64,000 nucleotides of DNA from Castellaniella sp047971665. GTDB lineage: Bacteria > Pseudomonadota > Gammaproteobacteria > Burkholderiales > Burkholderiaceae_B. The stretch's first letter is position 1. Every line of letters begins with the position of its first letter. The stretch spans positions 62,001 to 126,000 of the forward strand of contig NZ_JBKEAA010000019.1 in the NCBI RefSeq assembly GCF_047971665.1, read 5' to 3'. The position numbers and the translations under genes were made by a program. Of this stretch, positions 44,240-52,948 are shown one piece after another. The notes beneath the pieces were generated by a model. It saw nothing but the letters and a program-made list of their open reading frames with translations, searched no databases and was not told the DNA's origin.

Positions 44240-44919
44240 CACAGCGTCCCCGCCTGGTGGCGTCGTACCTGCGCCCAGGCAATGAAGATGGCAATGGCTA
44301 CGAGCGTGATGCCAATGCCCATGCGCACAGCGGAACCACTTGAAAGGTGGCCGTTCGCCTGGTTGATGGCGTCAGACACCTGCGGCAAGACGTCCGCAAT
44401 CTGGGCGATGCCCATCCCGCCGGTAGCCGTAGCACCGATGGTCTCGCGGGTGATTGGAACCGACCCTGCCGCCCTTTTGGGTGGCTCGACGCCAGCCAGG
44501 GCCAGGCCTTTGTCGACGGTCTGGCTGTCGTACCAGGTGTTGGGTGTGGACAGAACTCCGCGACCGTTTTCGTGCCGGATAATCGCTTCAGTCACCGCCT
44601 TGATATCCCGGTAGGACTGCATATCCAGCCGATCATCGGGTGCATATCCGGTTTGCGCGGCCACCGCTCGGATGTAGGCTGCCGTGTCGTTTTCAGACTC
44701 CGGAGCCCAGCGGCCGATGATCTGGCGCACAGTGCGAAGCCCGTACTTGTCCTGGTAGGTGATCAAGGTCCTGGCCAAGGCCCGGATGCCGTAGGCCGCC
44801 GACACGAACTGACAAAACGTCTTGTCGGTGCGCCACTTCTCTGGTACCAGGCCCTGCCAGGGATCACCCCAGCGCAGGTTGCCCAGATTGTGATTACGAA
44901 TTCCGCGAGGTTTTTTCAT
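44239..44919 (-). CDS. Phage muramidase-like virion/lysis protein with C-terminal membrane segment
   Basis: A 226-residue protein that opens 'MKKPRGIRNHNLGNLRWGDP', a pattern found in phage proteins annotated as virion structural protein or peptidoglycan-degrading enzyme. The N-terminal 130 residues look like the enzymatic part. The C-terminus ends in a hydrophobic helix ('GIGITLVAIAIFIAWAQV'), suggesting membrane anchoring. It lies between a holin-like gene and the spanins, so it is the likely endolysin, though activity is not proven. Confidence 0.72.
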   Translation of the reverse strand: MKKPRGIRNHNLGNLRWGDPWQGLVPEKWRTDKTFCQFVSAAYGIRALARTLITYQDKYGLRTVRQIIGRWAPESENDTAAYIRAVAAQTGYAPDDRLDMQSYRDIKAVTEAIIRHENGRGVLSTPNTWYDSQTVDKGLALAGVEPPKRAAGSVPITRETIGATATGGMGIAQIADVLPQVSDAINQANGHLSSGSAVRMGIGITLVAIAIFIAWAQVRRHQAGTL

Positions 44920-45179
44920 TTGATGACTCCGTGCTTGATGGAAGTCCAGGCCGCGACCACTGCCGTGATGGCAGCGGCGATCCAACCGATGGGGCGTGCG
45001 AGCTTGCCGATGCAGTGCAGGACCTTGAATGCACCGTTCAGGCTCTGGAAGACGTCCACGATGCCAGCGGTGTCGGTTTCGATCTTCTTGACCACCGCGC
45101 ACAATTCCTGGATCTGCTCGGTGTGCAGACGCTGTTGCGCGAGGATCGAGTCGATCTCGTCCTTGTAGGTATGATTCAT
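44916..45179 (-). CDS. Holin-like small membrane protein
   Basis: An 87-residue protein with a coiled N-terminal part ('IDSILAQQRLHTEQIQELC') and one hydrophobic segment near the C-terminus ('IGWIAAAITAVVAAW'). Size and place, directly before the muramidase-like gene and overlapping it by ATGA, fit a holin or lysis regulator. No family assignment is certain. Confidence 0.6.
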   Translation of the reverse strand: MNHTYKDEIDSILAQQRLHTEQIQELCAVVKKIETDTAGIVDVFQSLNGAFKVLHCIGKLARPIGWIAAAITAVVAAWTSIKHGVIK

Positions 45180-45188
45180 AGTGATGAG

Positions 45189-45518
45189 TTAGCCAGTATT
45201 GATGCCGACCTTGGCAAGGATGTCGGTGTAGACACGGCCTGCCTCATCGTTCAGGACAGCCTGGATGTCGTAATATTTGTTGTCGTAGACGATGCGCATG
45301 GCGGCTGTGATACCAGGGAGATAGCGGATGCGCACGCTGGCGTTGATGACCGATACTTCGATGTTGGATTTCACGGCGGTCATCCCGGAGAGCAAGCGAA
45401 TCGATGCCCAGACGGTGTGAATAGTCGTCCATTGACCGGGGATAGGTTCGCCATACTCGTCAAGACCGCCTTGTTTCTCCTGGATCTCGATGCGTCGATT
45501 GAGCTGTCCGGCCTTCAT
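45189..45518 (-). CDS. Phage head closure/head-tail adaptor protein
   Basis: A 109-residue protein with the beta-rich pattern of SPP1 gp16-like head-tail joining proteins: 'MKAGQLNRRIEIQEKQGGLDEYGEPI' at the start (residues 1-26) and 'RIVYDNKYYDIQAVLNDE' later. It plugs or completes the portal after DNA packaging in siphophages. It overlaps the connector gene by ATGA. Confidence 0.82.
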   Translation of the reverse strand: MKAGQLNRRIEIQEKQGGLDEYGEPIPGQWTTIHTVWASIRLLSGMTAVKSNIEVSVINASVRIRYLPGITAAMRIVYDNKYYDIQAVLNDEAGRVYTDILAKVGINTG

Positions 45519-45934
45519 GGAAGTGCCCGTCGATAAGGGGCGATGAGCCGGTCAAAGGCAGGATTTTCGACCAATGCGCGCTCGGTGAAGGCTTCGGTGT
45601 TAGCGATCATGTCACCTACGAGCAGATACATGGCGGCCTTCAATGCCTCTGGAGTAATGGTGGCTGTCGTTTGCAGAGTCATTGGGTAGATGCCCTCGCC
45701 GCTGGTGATTACGGCCGGTAATAGCGGCAAAGGCTCGGTGCGACCTGCATTAGGCGTCCACTCATAAGTGGCCGAGGCAAGCGCAAGCCCCGTTTGCCGC
45801 TCCACGATCTCGCGTGCAGCGACGATCATGGCGGGCAGTACGGTGTCAAAACCAGTATCGCCCAAGCGCAAGATGACCTTCACATCATCGACCGTGACGG
45901 GTTCCTCTGTGGCGGCGACAGTCACACGTAACAT
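45515..45934 (-). CDS. Phage head-tail connector protein (gp6-like)
   Basis: A 139-residue helical protein of the HK97 gp6-like family. The opening 'PVTVDDVKVILRLGDTGFD' and the 'ALKAAMYLLVGDMIANTEA' segment are typical. It would form the ring beneath the portal. It is the last head gene before the head closure protein. Confidence 0.83.
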   Translation of the reverse strand: MLRVTVAATEEPVTVDDVKVILRLGDTGFDTVLPAMIVAAREIVERQTGLALASATYEWTPNAGRTEPLPLLPAVITSGEGIYPMTLQTTATITPEALKAAMYLLVGDMIANTEAFTERALVENPAFDRLIAPYRRALP

Positions 45935-45946
45935 GGGCTTGCTCTC

Positions 45947-46141
45947 CTACGAAGTTTGTTGCTCCGTGGGTTTTTGCTCCCGAATGGCAGCGATGGCGTT
46001 CGGGTGGGAGTCAACGAATCCGGCTTGCTCGGCCGCCATGGCCTCAGGTGCGGGAAGTTCAATCACATCGTCGTGCTTGCCATAGATGCAGTCCATGCGA
46101 ACGGCGCAGACGACGGTTTCATCCTTGGTGGGTTTGCTCAT
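45947..46141 (-). CDS. Small phage protein of unknown function
   Basis: A 64-residue hypothetical protein, rich in charged residues, with 'VVCAVRMDCIYGKHDDVIEL'. Short genes like this often stand between the capsid and connector genes of HK97-type phages. No membrane segment or motif is seen. Confidence 0.55.
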   Translation of the reverse strand: MSKPTKDETVVCAVRMDCIYGKHDDVIELPAPEAMAAEQAGFVDSHPNAIAAIREQKPTEQQTS

Positions 46142-46243
46142 AGCGTGTGTTCTGTATAGAGGGAAGAAATAGGGAAGGGGGGTGGTGACTGGCCAGGCTA
46201 CTCAGGCGCAGTCACCGGGGGGATCACTGAGTGATTTGGGTGA

Positions 46244-47455
46244 TCAGGACGCCGCGCCGTGCTTGAAGGTCTTGACAGCGCCGCCCACATCGACGAGGTT
46301 GCCGCCCGCGCGCATCCAGGCGAGAAACCCGACCTGGCCCTTCTTGGTGTAGGCCGAGTCGGTGAACCGGAAAAGGGTGACGGCCAGGACGTCTCGGATC
46401 TTGTAGTAGCTGAAGTCGCCAAAGGCGAGCGACACCGCCGAGGCCGCAGGGCTTGCGATACTCTGGTTGACGGTGATCGTGCGGTTAAGCAGCCGATCCG
46501 GGGCGCCCCCCGGGTTGCCCTGTTCGTAGCCAGGGGCAAAGATGGGGCGACCATCGGTGTCCTTGACCTTGCGGATGAGTTTGAGCATATCGTCGTGCAT
46601 CATCCAGGAGGCTGCCGCCCGGTAGGCTGGATCCACTGAATGCTCAAGATCGACGAGGTCGTCGTAGGTGATTTTCGCCGTGGCGGACACCGCACCGGTC
46701 ACCCCCACCGAGGCGGCGGTGATGAGCCCGTTCGGTTGACTCGAACCGGTGCCGACGGTGAAGTGCTTGTTGGTGATGCGCCCCAGACGCTTTTGCAGGC
46801 GGTCCCGCACGAAGCCTTCAATGTCGGCGCTCGAGTCCTGCAGCAGTTCCCAGGGGACTGTGACGACTTTGGAACTGTATTTGTAGACGGGCAGCGATTT
46901 CACCCCAAAGGAAATATCGGCATCGGTGGCAGCGGTGTTCTCGCCCACGAGTTCGCCTTCTTCGCTCGTGCCGTCCGAGGTCGGGAAGTTCATCGCCTCG
47001 CCCGTTGTGGTGCGGATCACATCGGCCACAGCACGCATGCCGCCGTAGGCCTTCAAGGCATCCAGAATGGTGGTGGCCACCGTCGTGGGCACGGTGTAGC
47101 CGCCTTCGGAGTCGGTGGTGGTCGACATGGTGTTGCGCACCGCTCGCCATTCGTCGGGGGAGAGAGCGTTGTCGCCGCCCCGGCACCATTTATCGAATAG
47201 GGCCACGGCCTCGTCCTTGGTGCCTGTCGGGGCCGTATCACGCACGGCAGTGCGTACATGTTCCTCGGCGGTGAGATCCATGAGCTTTTGGTGACGAGCA
47301 ATGGCCTCGTCGATGCGCTCGATCTCGGCCACGCGCTCGTCGTACTGCTTCTGGTGGTCGTTGGTCCAGGCGGCGCCGGGATGTTGGTCGAGGAGGTTGC
47401 GGGTTTCTTTGGCGAGGGCGGTGCGCCGTTCGCGTTCGGCTTGCAGATGGAACAT
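46244..47455 (-). CDS. HK97-family major capsid protein
   Basis: A 403-residue capsid protein. The first about 100 residues are coiled-coil rich and likely act as the scaffold (delta) domain removed by the protease. The mature part contains 'SEGGYTVPTTVATTIL', 'EGELVGENTAATDADI' and 'WMMHDDMLKLIRKVKD', all common in this family. It follows the ClpP-like protease, with a hairpin terminator in between. Confidence 0.92.
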   Translation of the reverse strand: MFHLQAERERRTALAKETRNLLDQHPGAAWTNDHQKQYDERVAEIERIDEAIARHQKLMDLTAEEHVRTAVRDTAPTGTKDEAVALFDKWCRGGDNALSPDEWRAVRNTMSTTTDSEGGYTVPTTVATTILDALKAYGGMRAVADVIRTTTGEAMNFPTSDGTSEEGELVGENTAATDADISFGVKSLPVYKYSSKVVTVPWELLQDSSADIEGFVRDRLQKRLGRITNKHFTVGTGSSQPNGLITAASVGVTGAVSATAKITYDDLVDLEHSVDPAYRAAASWMMHDDMLKLIRKVKDTDGRPIFAPGYEQGNPGGAPDRLLNRTITVNQSIASPAASAVSLAFGDFSYYKIRDVLAVTLFRFTDSAYTKKGQVGFLAWMRAGGNLVDVGGAVKTFKHGAAS

Positions 47456-47477
47456 GGTGGGAATCCTTCAAGTAGAA

Positions 47478-47502
47478 AAAGAAAAACCCGCCAGGAGGCG
47501 GG
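47478..47502 (-). terminator. Hairpin with U-tract between protease and capsid genes
   Basis: CCCGCC and GGCGGG pair around an AGGA loop; on the leftward strand the stem is followed by TTTTTCTTTTTC. It has the form of a rho-independent terminator or attenuator lying within the leftward head operon. Confidence 0.75.
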
Positions 47503-47545
47503 CCAAAGGAGGGAAACAGCAGGAGAGGGCAGGGAGAAATCAGAC

Positions 47546-48274
47546 CTATGCGGGCAGCCGCTCGAAGAGGGCGAATCGCCGCTCGATGGCCGCCCGATGG
47601 GCGAGAAGGGCCGCATCCGGGCTTGGGCCTGCCGCAGGCGGTTCGGTCGGCGCGTGGCGGTAGGCCGACAGGTTCCAGGCGCGAGCCTCACGTTTGCCCA
47701 CGACCTGATCGACCTGATCGACAAAGCCCGCGTCGAGCGCCTGCTCGGCGGTAAACCAGGTCTCGGCATCCATCCAGGCGGTGATCTCATCAACGGGCCT
47801 GCCGGTGCGGCGGGCATAGTCGGTGGCCAGCCCCGCGTCGATTTTCTCCAGCAGCGCGGCGGCGTCCATGAAATCGTCCCGATTGCCCATGGCGACCGTC
47901 CAGGCGTTGTGGATCATGAATCCCGCGCCTTGGCTCATGCGCACCTCGTCGCAGGCCATGCACAGGCCGGTGGCGGCCGAGGCGGCCAGGCCATCGACGT
48001 GGGCGACGATGCGCGCCGGGTGCTGGGCAATCGCTGTCATCATGGCGCGTGCGGCAAAGACATCGCCCCCGGGCGAGTCGATGCGAAGGTGAATGACGTC
48101 GGCCGTGGTGGCCGCCAGCGTCTTGGCAAAGTCCGTTTCGTCGATATCGCCCCAAAAGCCCCCGATGACGCCATGCAGGTAAATAGTCGGTTCCGGGTCG
48201 TTCGCCTGCAGGCGTAGGGGTTTCGAGTGCGCTGCGTTATCGCGCGCCAGCTGCAGCAGATTGGGGATTCTCAT
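47546..48274 (-). CDS. ClpP-like prohead protease
   Basis: A 242-residue serine protease of the ClpP/S49-like phage type. The segment 'LRIDSPGGDVFAARAMM' and the nucleophile Ser in 'GLAASAATGLCMACD' are seen, with a His in 'GFMIHNAWTVAMG'. It cleaves the capsid scaffold during head maturation. It overlaps the portal gene by 38 bp. Confidence 0.92.
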   Translation of the reverse strand: MRIPNLLQLARDNAAHSKPLRLQANDPEPTIYLHGVIGGFWGDIDETDFAKTLAATTADVIHLRIDSPGGDVFAARAMMTAIAQHPARIVAHVDGLAASAATGLCMACDEVRMSQGAGFMIHNAWTVAMGNRDDFMDAAALLEKIDAGLATDYARRTGRPVDEITAWMDAETWFTAEQALDAGFVDQVDQVVGKREARAWNLSAYRHAPTEPPAAGPSPDAALLAHRAAIERRFALFERLPA

Positions 48275-49604
48275 TGGTATCCTTCTCGGGTGATTGGAGG
48301 TTGTCGGTTTGAGTGCTGTCGCGGTTGGTGGGAACGGGTACGGCTGGCTGATAGAGCGTGTCGCCGCCTTCGATGGGCGGCAGGTTTTTAAGGCGCCTTA
48401 CCTCGTTGACGGTCATCCAACCCTGGGCGCCGGGGCCACCGAGCGCTTTGCCAAAATAGGTGGCCTGGGCCTGACTGTCGCCCGCCATAAAGCCATCGAC
48501 GTTGTGTTCAACGAATAGTGCAGGGGTGCGAAAGAGCTTCCTGTTCAGTTCATCCTTGATGCGTTTCAGATGTGAGCCCAGGGTGTTGCGCACAAAGCCG
48601 ATGTACATCTGCTCGATGCCCGAGCCCCAGCTGGTGGATTTCGTCGTCTCACCGATCATGTGGGGCGGTACGCCAAAGGCGCGGGCAATATCGATCACCT
48701 GCCACTGACGCGATTCGAGCAGTTGCTGGTCGACCGCCGACATGGTCAGCTCCTTGACATCGAGCCCCTCGGTGAGAATGAGCGGGATCTTGGTGTTGGC
48801 CGTCGGTCCGCTGTATTTAGCGACCCATGCGGCGCGAAAATCCTCCTGCTGATCCAGGCTCATGCGGCCAGCGGCCTGGATGGCCACCTCGGGCTTGCCG
48901 CCACTATTGAAGAAGCGCCCCGCGTGATCGTCGCCCTGAATGGCGATGCCGATCCCGTTGCGAGCCCCCCATTGGATGACTGACATGGACTGCGCCCCGT
49001 TAAAGCCAAAGCCAGGCAAGTGCAGCACATCATCCTGGTCTGCCGTGAAGTAACCCTCATCGGCATAGAAGGTGTATTGCAGCCGGTGGATGCTGCGCGG
49101 CGAGGTCTCGCGCTGGCAGGCGATATCGACCCGGTCGCGTGGCCAGGGGATGAGCGCGCGCATGGCGCCGTCTCGCCCTCGGTCGATATAGGCCAGGCCG
49201 TCGCCTCGCAACAGCATCTGGGTGACGAGAAACTCCCAGCCGGCGGTGGCCGCCCAGGTGGGGCAAAACTGTTCGTTCAGCACCCACCAGTAGGGGTGAT
49301 CGATGCGGGTGCGCGCCTGGCCGTCTCGCCGGTACACGGGAAGCGGCAGTTGTGCGACGGATCCAGCAATGAGACTCACGCAGGCAAAGACCGCCGAGAC
49401 GCGCATGGAGGTGGTGGCGTTGACCACGGCGCCTGCCGAGGTCGTTGGGTCGCCAAAGATCTCGAACATCCGGATCGCATCGGACGATGGCACGGGGCAG
49501 GCCACGGCATTGGCGATGATCCCAAGGGTGGGTTCAACTCGGACGCTCGAAGGCGTTTCGGTCGGGGTGGGGCTTGCGCCCCAGAAGTCAAAGAGTTTGA
49601 ACAT
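48237..49604 (-). CDS. Phage portal protein (HK97 type)
   Basis: A 455-residue portal subunit that forms the dodecameric DNA-entry ring. Family blocks such as 'AVFACVSLIAGSVAQLPLPV', 'VLNEQFCPTWAATAGWEF' and 'VIDIARAFGVPPHMIGE' are present. It overlaps the terminase by one base and the protease by 38 bases, showing tight coupling in the packaging-head operon. Confidence 0.93.
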   Translation of the reverse strand: MFKLFDFWGASPTPTETPSSVRVEPTLGIIANAVACPVPSSDAIRMFEIFGDPTTSAGAVVNATTSMRVSAVFACVSLIAGSVAQLPLPVYRRDGQARTRIDHPYWWVLNEQFCPTWAATAGWEFLVTQMLLRGDGLAYIDRGRDGAMRALIPWPRDRVDIACQRETSPRSIHRLQYTFYADEGYFTADQDDVLHLPGFGFNGAQSMSVIQWGARNGIGIAIQGDDHAGRFFNSGGKPEVAIQAAGRMSLDQQEDFRAAWVAKYSGPTANTKIPLILTEGLDVKELTMSAVDQQLLESRQWQVIDIARAFGVPPHMIGETTKSTSWGSGIEQMYIGFVRNTLGSHLKRIKDELNRKLFRTPALFVEHNVDGFMAGDSQAQATYFGKALGGPGAQGWMTVNEVRRLKNLPPIEGGDTLYQPAVPVPTNRDSTQTDNLQSPEKDTNENPQSAAAGAR

Positions 49605-51301
49605 CAGTTGATCACCACAAATCCCTGTTCAATGACTCCCGCTTCACCAGCATCGAGCATCAGGCGGTTCAAGGCCATGAGACAGGCGACCACGCCATCG
49701 ATCTTGTTCTCGGGGCGTTCCTTGCGCGGGTAGATGTTGTCCTTGGCGTCGCGGTGGCAGACGACGTTGCTGACCATCCAGGTGAGCACCGGATCGCCAT
49801 CGAAGGCGAGCTTGCCCTGCAGCACGAGCGCTTCGAGCTGCTTCATGGGCTCGGAGAAATTCAGCACCGTGGGGCGCACCTCGATCATGGGCAGGCCTTC
49901 GGCGAGCATCCGGGTGGAGAATTGGGTGGCCTGGAAGGGATCGAAGGCCACGGCCTTGATCTCAAAGCGGGCACTCCAGTCCAGAAGCTCGGCCTCGATC
50001 TGGCCGAAATCGGTCACGTTGCCGGGGGTGGCCGTCAGGCGCCCCGCATTCATCCAGCCTTGGTACTGGCTATTGGCCGCCGAGAACACCGTGTCCTCGG
50101 GTAGGAAGTGGCGCACAAACACCACCACTTTGCCGTCCTGCTCAAAGGCGATGGCCATTGAGGCGATATCGACCTTGCTCGCGAGGTCGATCCCGATCCA
50201 GCAGGGTTTGCCCTCGAACGCATCCAGCGAGAGGCCGGGATCGGTGCACCGCTCCCAGGCTCGGATATCCATCCAGGCGGTATCTACGCTTACCCAATCG
50301 TTGCAGTGCTTGGTTCTAAAGTTATTCGTGGCCGATGGCAACTGCAACGCCTTGGCCTGCAGCGGCAAGATGACTTCGGGGCGCACCGAGATGCCCCAGT
50401 TGGGGTTGGCTTTGATGAGCGACTCTTCAGCGCCCCAGTCGTCGCCATCGTCCAGACCGTAGATGATGCCAAACTGGCTGTCGTCCTCGATCACGCGCGA
50501 GAGCACCTTGGTGACAAACGTGCGCACCTCAAAGCAAATACCTGCGCGATCCGACCCGGCGGTGGTGATGACCCACAGCAGCGAATTGTCGCGTTTGCCG
50601 GTGCCGGTTTCTACCACATCGTAGACGGTGCGCGTCTTGTGGGCGTGCAGCTCATCGATGCAGCCAAAGTGGATGTTTAGGCCGTCTAACGTGGAGCCTT
50701 CGGCAGATAAGGCCTCAAATTTGCTGGCCGAGGCCAGTACGTGGATGTTGTGGGCCCCTACCGTCACACCGTAGCGTGCCCGAAAGCCCGCGGACTTGCG
50801 GGCCATCGCCTGCGCGTCCCCAAAGACGATCCTGGCCTGATCCCGGGTGGTGGCCAGCGAATAGCATTCAGCGCCGCCTTCGCCGTCTGCGGTGAGCATA
50901 TACAGGCCGACTGCCGAAGACAGCGTGGACTTGGCGTTACCCCGGGGCACCTCGATGTAGACCCGACGAAACCGGCGGTGGCCCGCCTTGTCGACCCAGC
51001 CAAAGATGGTGGTGAGCACAAAGACCTGCCAGGGCTCCAGGCGGATGTGGGTGCCAGCGAGCGGCCCCTTGATGTGGGGAAGCAGTTCCACGAAGGCGCA
51101 TAGATTGTCGGCGGGGCGGTACCTGCGGCCAGCGCTGTCGGTCAGCATTGGGTTAAACCGGTAGGCAGCGGCCTTGCCTTTGAAGCGCTCCAGATCAGCG
51201 AGGTGCCTTGCGCAGGCCTTTTTGACCCATTGGCAGGCGGCAATCTCCCCCGCAACCACGGACTGAGCGTAGCGGTGGGCGATTTCGGTATATTTGGGCA
51301 C
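49604..51301 (-). CDS. Terminase large subunit
   Basis: A 565-residue packaging motor. The ATPase part has a Walker A-like 'EVPRGNAKSTL' and Walker B 'GCIDELHAHK'; the nuclease part contains 'WIGIDLASKVDIASM' and a C-terminal 'PENKIDGVVACLMAL'. The start appears to be GTG at 51301, without a good ribosome binding site. It is separated from the small subunit by about 1.07 kb of rightward cargo genes, which is unusual. Confidence 0.93.
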   Translation of the reverse strand: MPKYTEIAHRYAQSVVAGEIAACQWVKKACARHLADLERFKGKAAAYRFNPMLTDSAGRRYRPADNLCAFVELLPHIKGPLAGTHIRLEPWQVFVLTTIFGWVDKAGHRRFRRVYIEVPRGNAKSTLSSAVGLYMLTADGEGGAECYSLATTRDQARIVFGDAQAMARKSAGFRARYGVTVGAHNIHVLASASKFEALSAEGSTLDGLNIHFGCIDELHAHKTRTVYDVVETGTGKRDNSLLWVITTAGSDRAGICFEVRTFVTKVLSRVIEDDSQFGIIYGLDDGDDWGAEESLIKANPNWGISVRPEVILPLQAKALQLPSATNNFRTKHCNDWVSVDTAWMDIRAWERCTDPGLSLDAFEGKPCWIGIDLASKVDIASMAIAFEQDGKVVVFVRHFLPEDTVFSAANSQYQGWMNAGRLTATPGNVTDFGQIEAELLDWSARFEIKAVAFDPFQATQFSTRMLAEGLPMIEVRPTVLNFSEPMKQLEALVLQGKLAFDGDPVLTWMVSNVVCHRDAKDNIYPRKERPENKIDGVVACLMALNRLMLDAGEAGVIEQGFVVIN

Positions 51302-51347
51302 GGACGGACAGCTGCCGGTAACTGGCAGGCTTTAAAGGAGAGAGCGG

Positions 51348-51687
51348 TGGCTTTCAGTGACTTGGAGTTGCAGCGCATCAAGCGCGTGGTGGGTGACTTT
51401 GTGGAGAAGCGCAGGCCTAGGCCCGAAATTCGGGACCAGTTGGATATCGTCTATGCGGTCGAAGGTCAGTCCGTACTGATCCAGGAGGACCGAGTTCTGT
51501 ACGATGGTTCCAGGATGCTTGAGCCGGTCGCCAAAACCACGTGGTGAAAACGCAGCGCGTGTGGAAGATTTACTGGATGCGTGCTGACCTCAAATGGCAT
51601 GGCTACGAGCCACTGCCTCCGGTGCGCACGCTGGAGGAATTCGTGGCTGAGGTCGATGCCGATCCGTGCTGCTGCTTTTGGGGATAA
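51348..51687 (+). pseudogene. DUF3024-family protein, split by a frameshift
   Basis: The first part, from a GTG at 51348, reads 'AFSDLELQRIKRVVGDFVEK' to a stop at 51545-51547. The second half continues one base back, from 51544, as 'KTQRVWKIYWMRADLKWHGY' and ends at 51685-51687. Joined, they match the usual layout of the DUF3024 family of about 110 residues. The simplest cause is a one-base loss at the TGGTGA junction; a sequencing error or coupled re-initiation at the overlapping GTG cannot be excluded. Confidence 0.65.
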
Positions 51688-51718
51688 CTGTGCATCGTCT
51701 TGGCCCTATTCACTCCAA

Positions 51719-51746
51719 TTTACGACACAAATAGAAAATTTATGAT
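51719..51746 (+). promoter_or_regulatory. Candidate promoter for the lipoprotein gene
   Basis: TTTACG and TATGAT are 16 bp apart in a markedly AT-rich patch about 110 bp before the lipoprotein start. An autonomous promoter is expected for a cargo gene running against the phage operon. Confidence 0.45.
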
Positions 51747-51856
51747 ATAAAAAGATTCTTTTGGCTCATGCGTCAGACGGGATCAAAAGCTTCACTACGA
51801 AAATTCGACCCCATGGATGCATGAGCGTAATCATCTAAACTTTTGTCGGTGGAAAC

Positions 51857-52366
51857 ATGTTTAGAAAGGCAGTGCTTGCGATTTTTGTGGCGTCGATCCT
51901 CGGCGGGTGTGCTTCTGTGCCAATGGAGTCAAAAGAAGCATCTGCTCAGGCCAAGAGGTTTGAGGTGCCCGCCGACGGGAATGCCGGACTGTACGTTTAT
52001 CGAGATTCTATTGTTGGCCAGGCGCTGAAAAAAGACATATGGGTTAATGATGACTGCCTTGGTGAATCGGCGTCAGGTGTTTTCTTTTATCGACAGTTAC
52101 CCGGTGACGAAAAATATACGATTTCTACTGAGTCAGAGTTCTCGCCAAATAGCCTTAGCCTGCTTCTGGAGCGAGGAAAAAACTATTTCGTGCGGCAATA
52201 CATTAAGCTCGGTGTTTTTGTCGGCGGCGCGGATTTGGAGGTCGTAGAGCCAGAAAAAGCAAAGACAAACATCTCTAAACTCGAGTTAGCGAAAAGTGGT
52301 ACATGTAGTGGCCCCTTAAAAGATCCAGCAGATTCGAACGCTTCTGACAGCAAGAAACCAGCTTAA
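51857..52366 (+). CDS. DUF2846-type lipoprotein (phage cargo)
   Basis: A 169-residue predicted lipoprotein: 'MFRKAVLAIFVASILGGC' is a lipoprotein signal ending in the LGGC lipobox. The body ('AGLYVYRDSIVGQALKKDIW', later 'GKNYFVRQYI') resembles DUF2846 proteins. The C-terminal tail is Ser/Asp/Lys rich. It runs opposite to the terminase genes, has AT-rich flanks and probably its own promoter, so it looks like a moron gene expressed in the lysogen. A surface role is inferred. Confidence 0.8.
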   Translation: MFRKAVLAIFVASILGGCASVPMESKEASAQAKRFEVPADGNAGLYVYRDSIVGQALKKDIWVNDDCLGESASGVFFYRQLPGDEKYTISTESEFSPNSLSLLLERGKNYFVRQYIKLGVFVGGADLEVVEPEKAKTNISKLELAKSGTCSGPLKDPADSNASDSKKPA

Positions 52367-52828
52367 TTAGCCCCCGGCAATCGCCCCCCACGGGTCGTCG
52401 ACTTTTTTTCCTTCGCGTTTGACGACCACGCGGGAGCGTGACGCCGGGGTGAAACCCATCTCGGCAGCCGCCTTCATCATGATCTGCGCTTGCTTGTTCA
52501 CAATGGCCAGATAGGGCGATTGCATCGGCACGCCGGTATTGGGCGCCTTGATGAGCATCCCCGTGCGCGCGAGCTTGTCGCTGGCCTCCTGGTACAGATC
52601 GAAGGCGACGACCCAGACGGCGAATACCGAACCATCCACATCTTTCAGAAGGCCGGGCGGTGAGAGTTCAATCACCTCGCGCCAGGTATCTTTCTGGCGA
52701 TCTGTCATCCATTCTGGCGGATCAATCAGCTCGCCTCGAGGCTGTGGCTCATGGGCGTTCAAGGGGCGCTTGCCGGGGTTGCCAGCGATAATCTTCAGGG
52801 CGGTGGGTGTGGGTTTTCTTCCTCGCAT
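52367..52828 (-). CDS. Terminase small subunit (P27 family)
   Basis: A 153-residue DNA-recognition subunit. The N-terminal 'MRGRKPTPTALKIIAGNPGK' is the hallmark of P27-type small terminases. It binds the packaging start site and recruits the large subunit. The stop lies at the end of the rightward cargo block. Confidence 0.92.
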   Translation of the reverse strand: MRGRKPTPTALKIIAGNPGKRPLNAHEPQPRGELIDPPEWMTDRQKDTWREVIELSPPGLLKDVDGSVFAVWVVAFDLYQEASDKLARTGMLIKAPNTGVPMQSPYLAIVNKQAQIMMKAAAEMGFTPASRSRVVVKREGKKVDDPWGAIAGG

Positions 52829-52948
52829 TTTGATAGTCAGGGGCTATAGCCCCCGGTGGTTTAATTCGCGGCCGCAAAAATTTGATTGGGCGCGCGGATC
52901 GTGGCGCATGGGAGCCAGAGATCTGACTCCCCCCACGGGATAAAAACA

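Noticed and set aside
51539..51550. Programmed -1 frameshift in the DUF3024 gene
   Set aside because: The site (ACGTGGTGA) is not a slippery heptamer and no downstream structure is evident; mutation or sequencing error is simpler.
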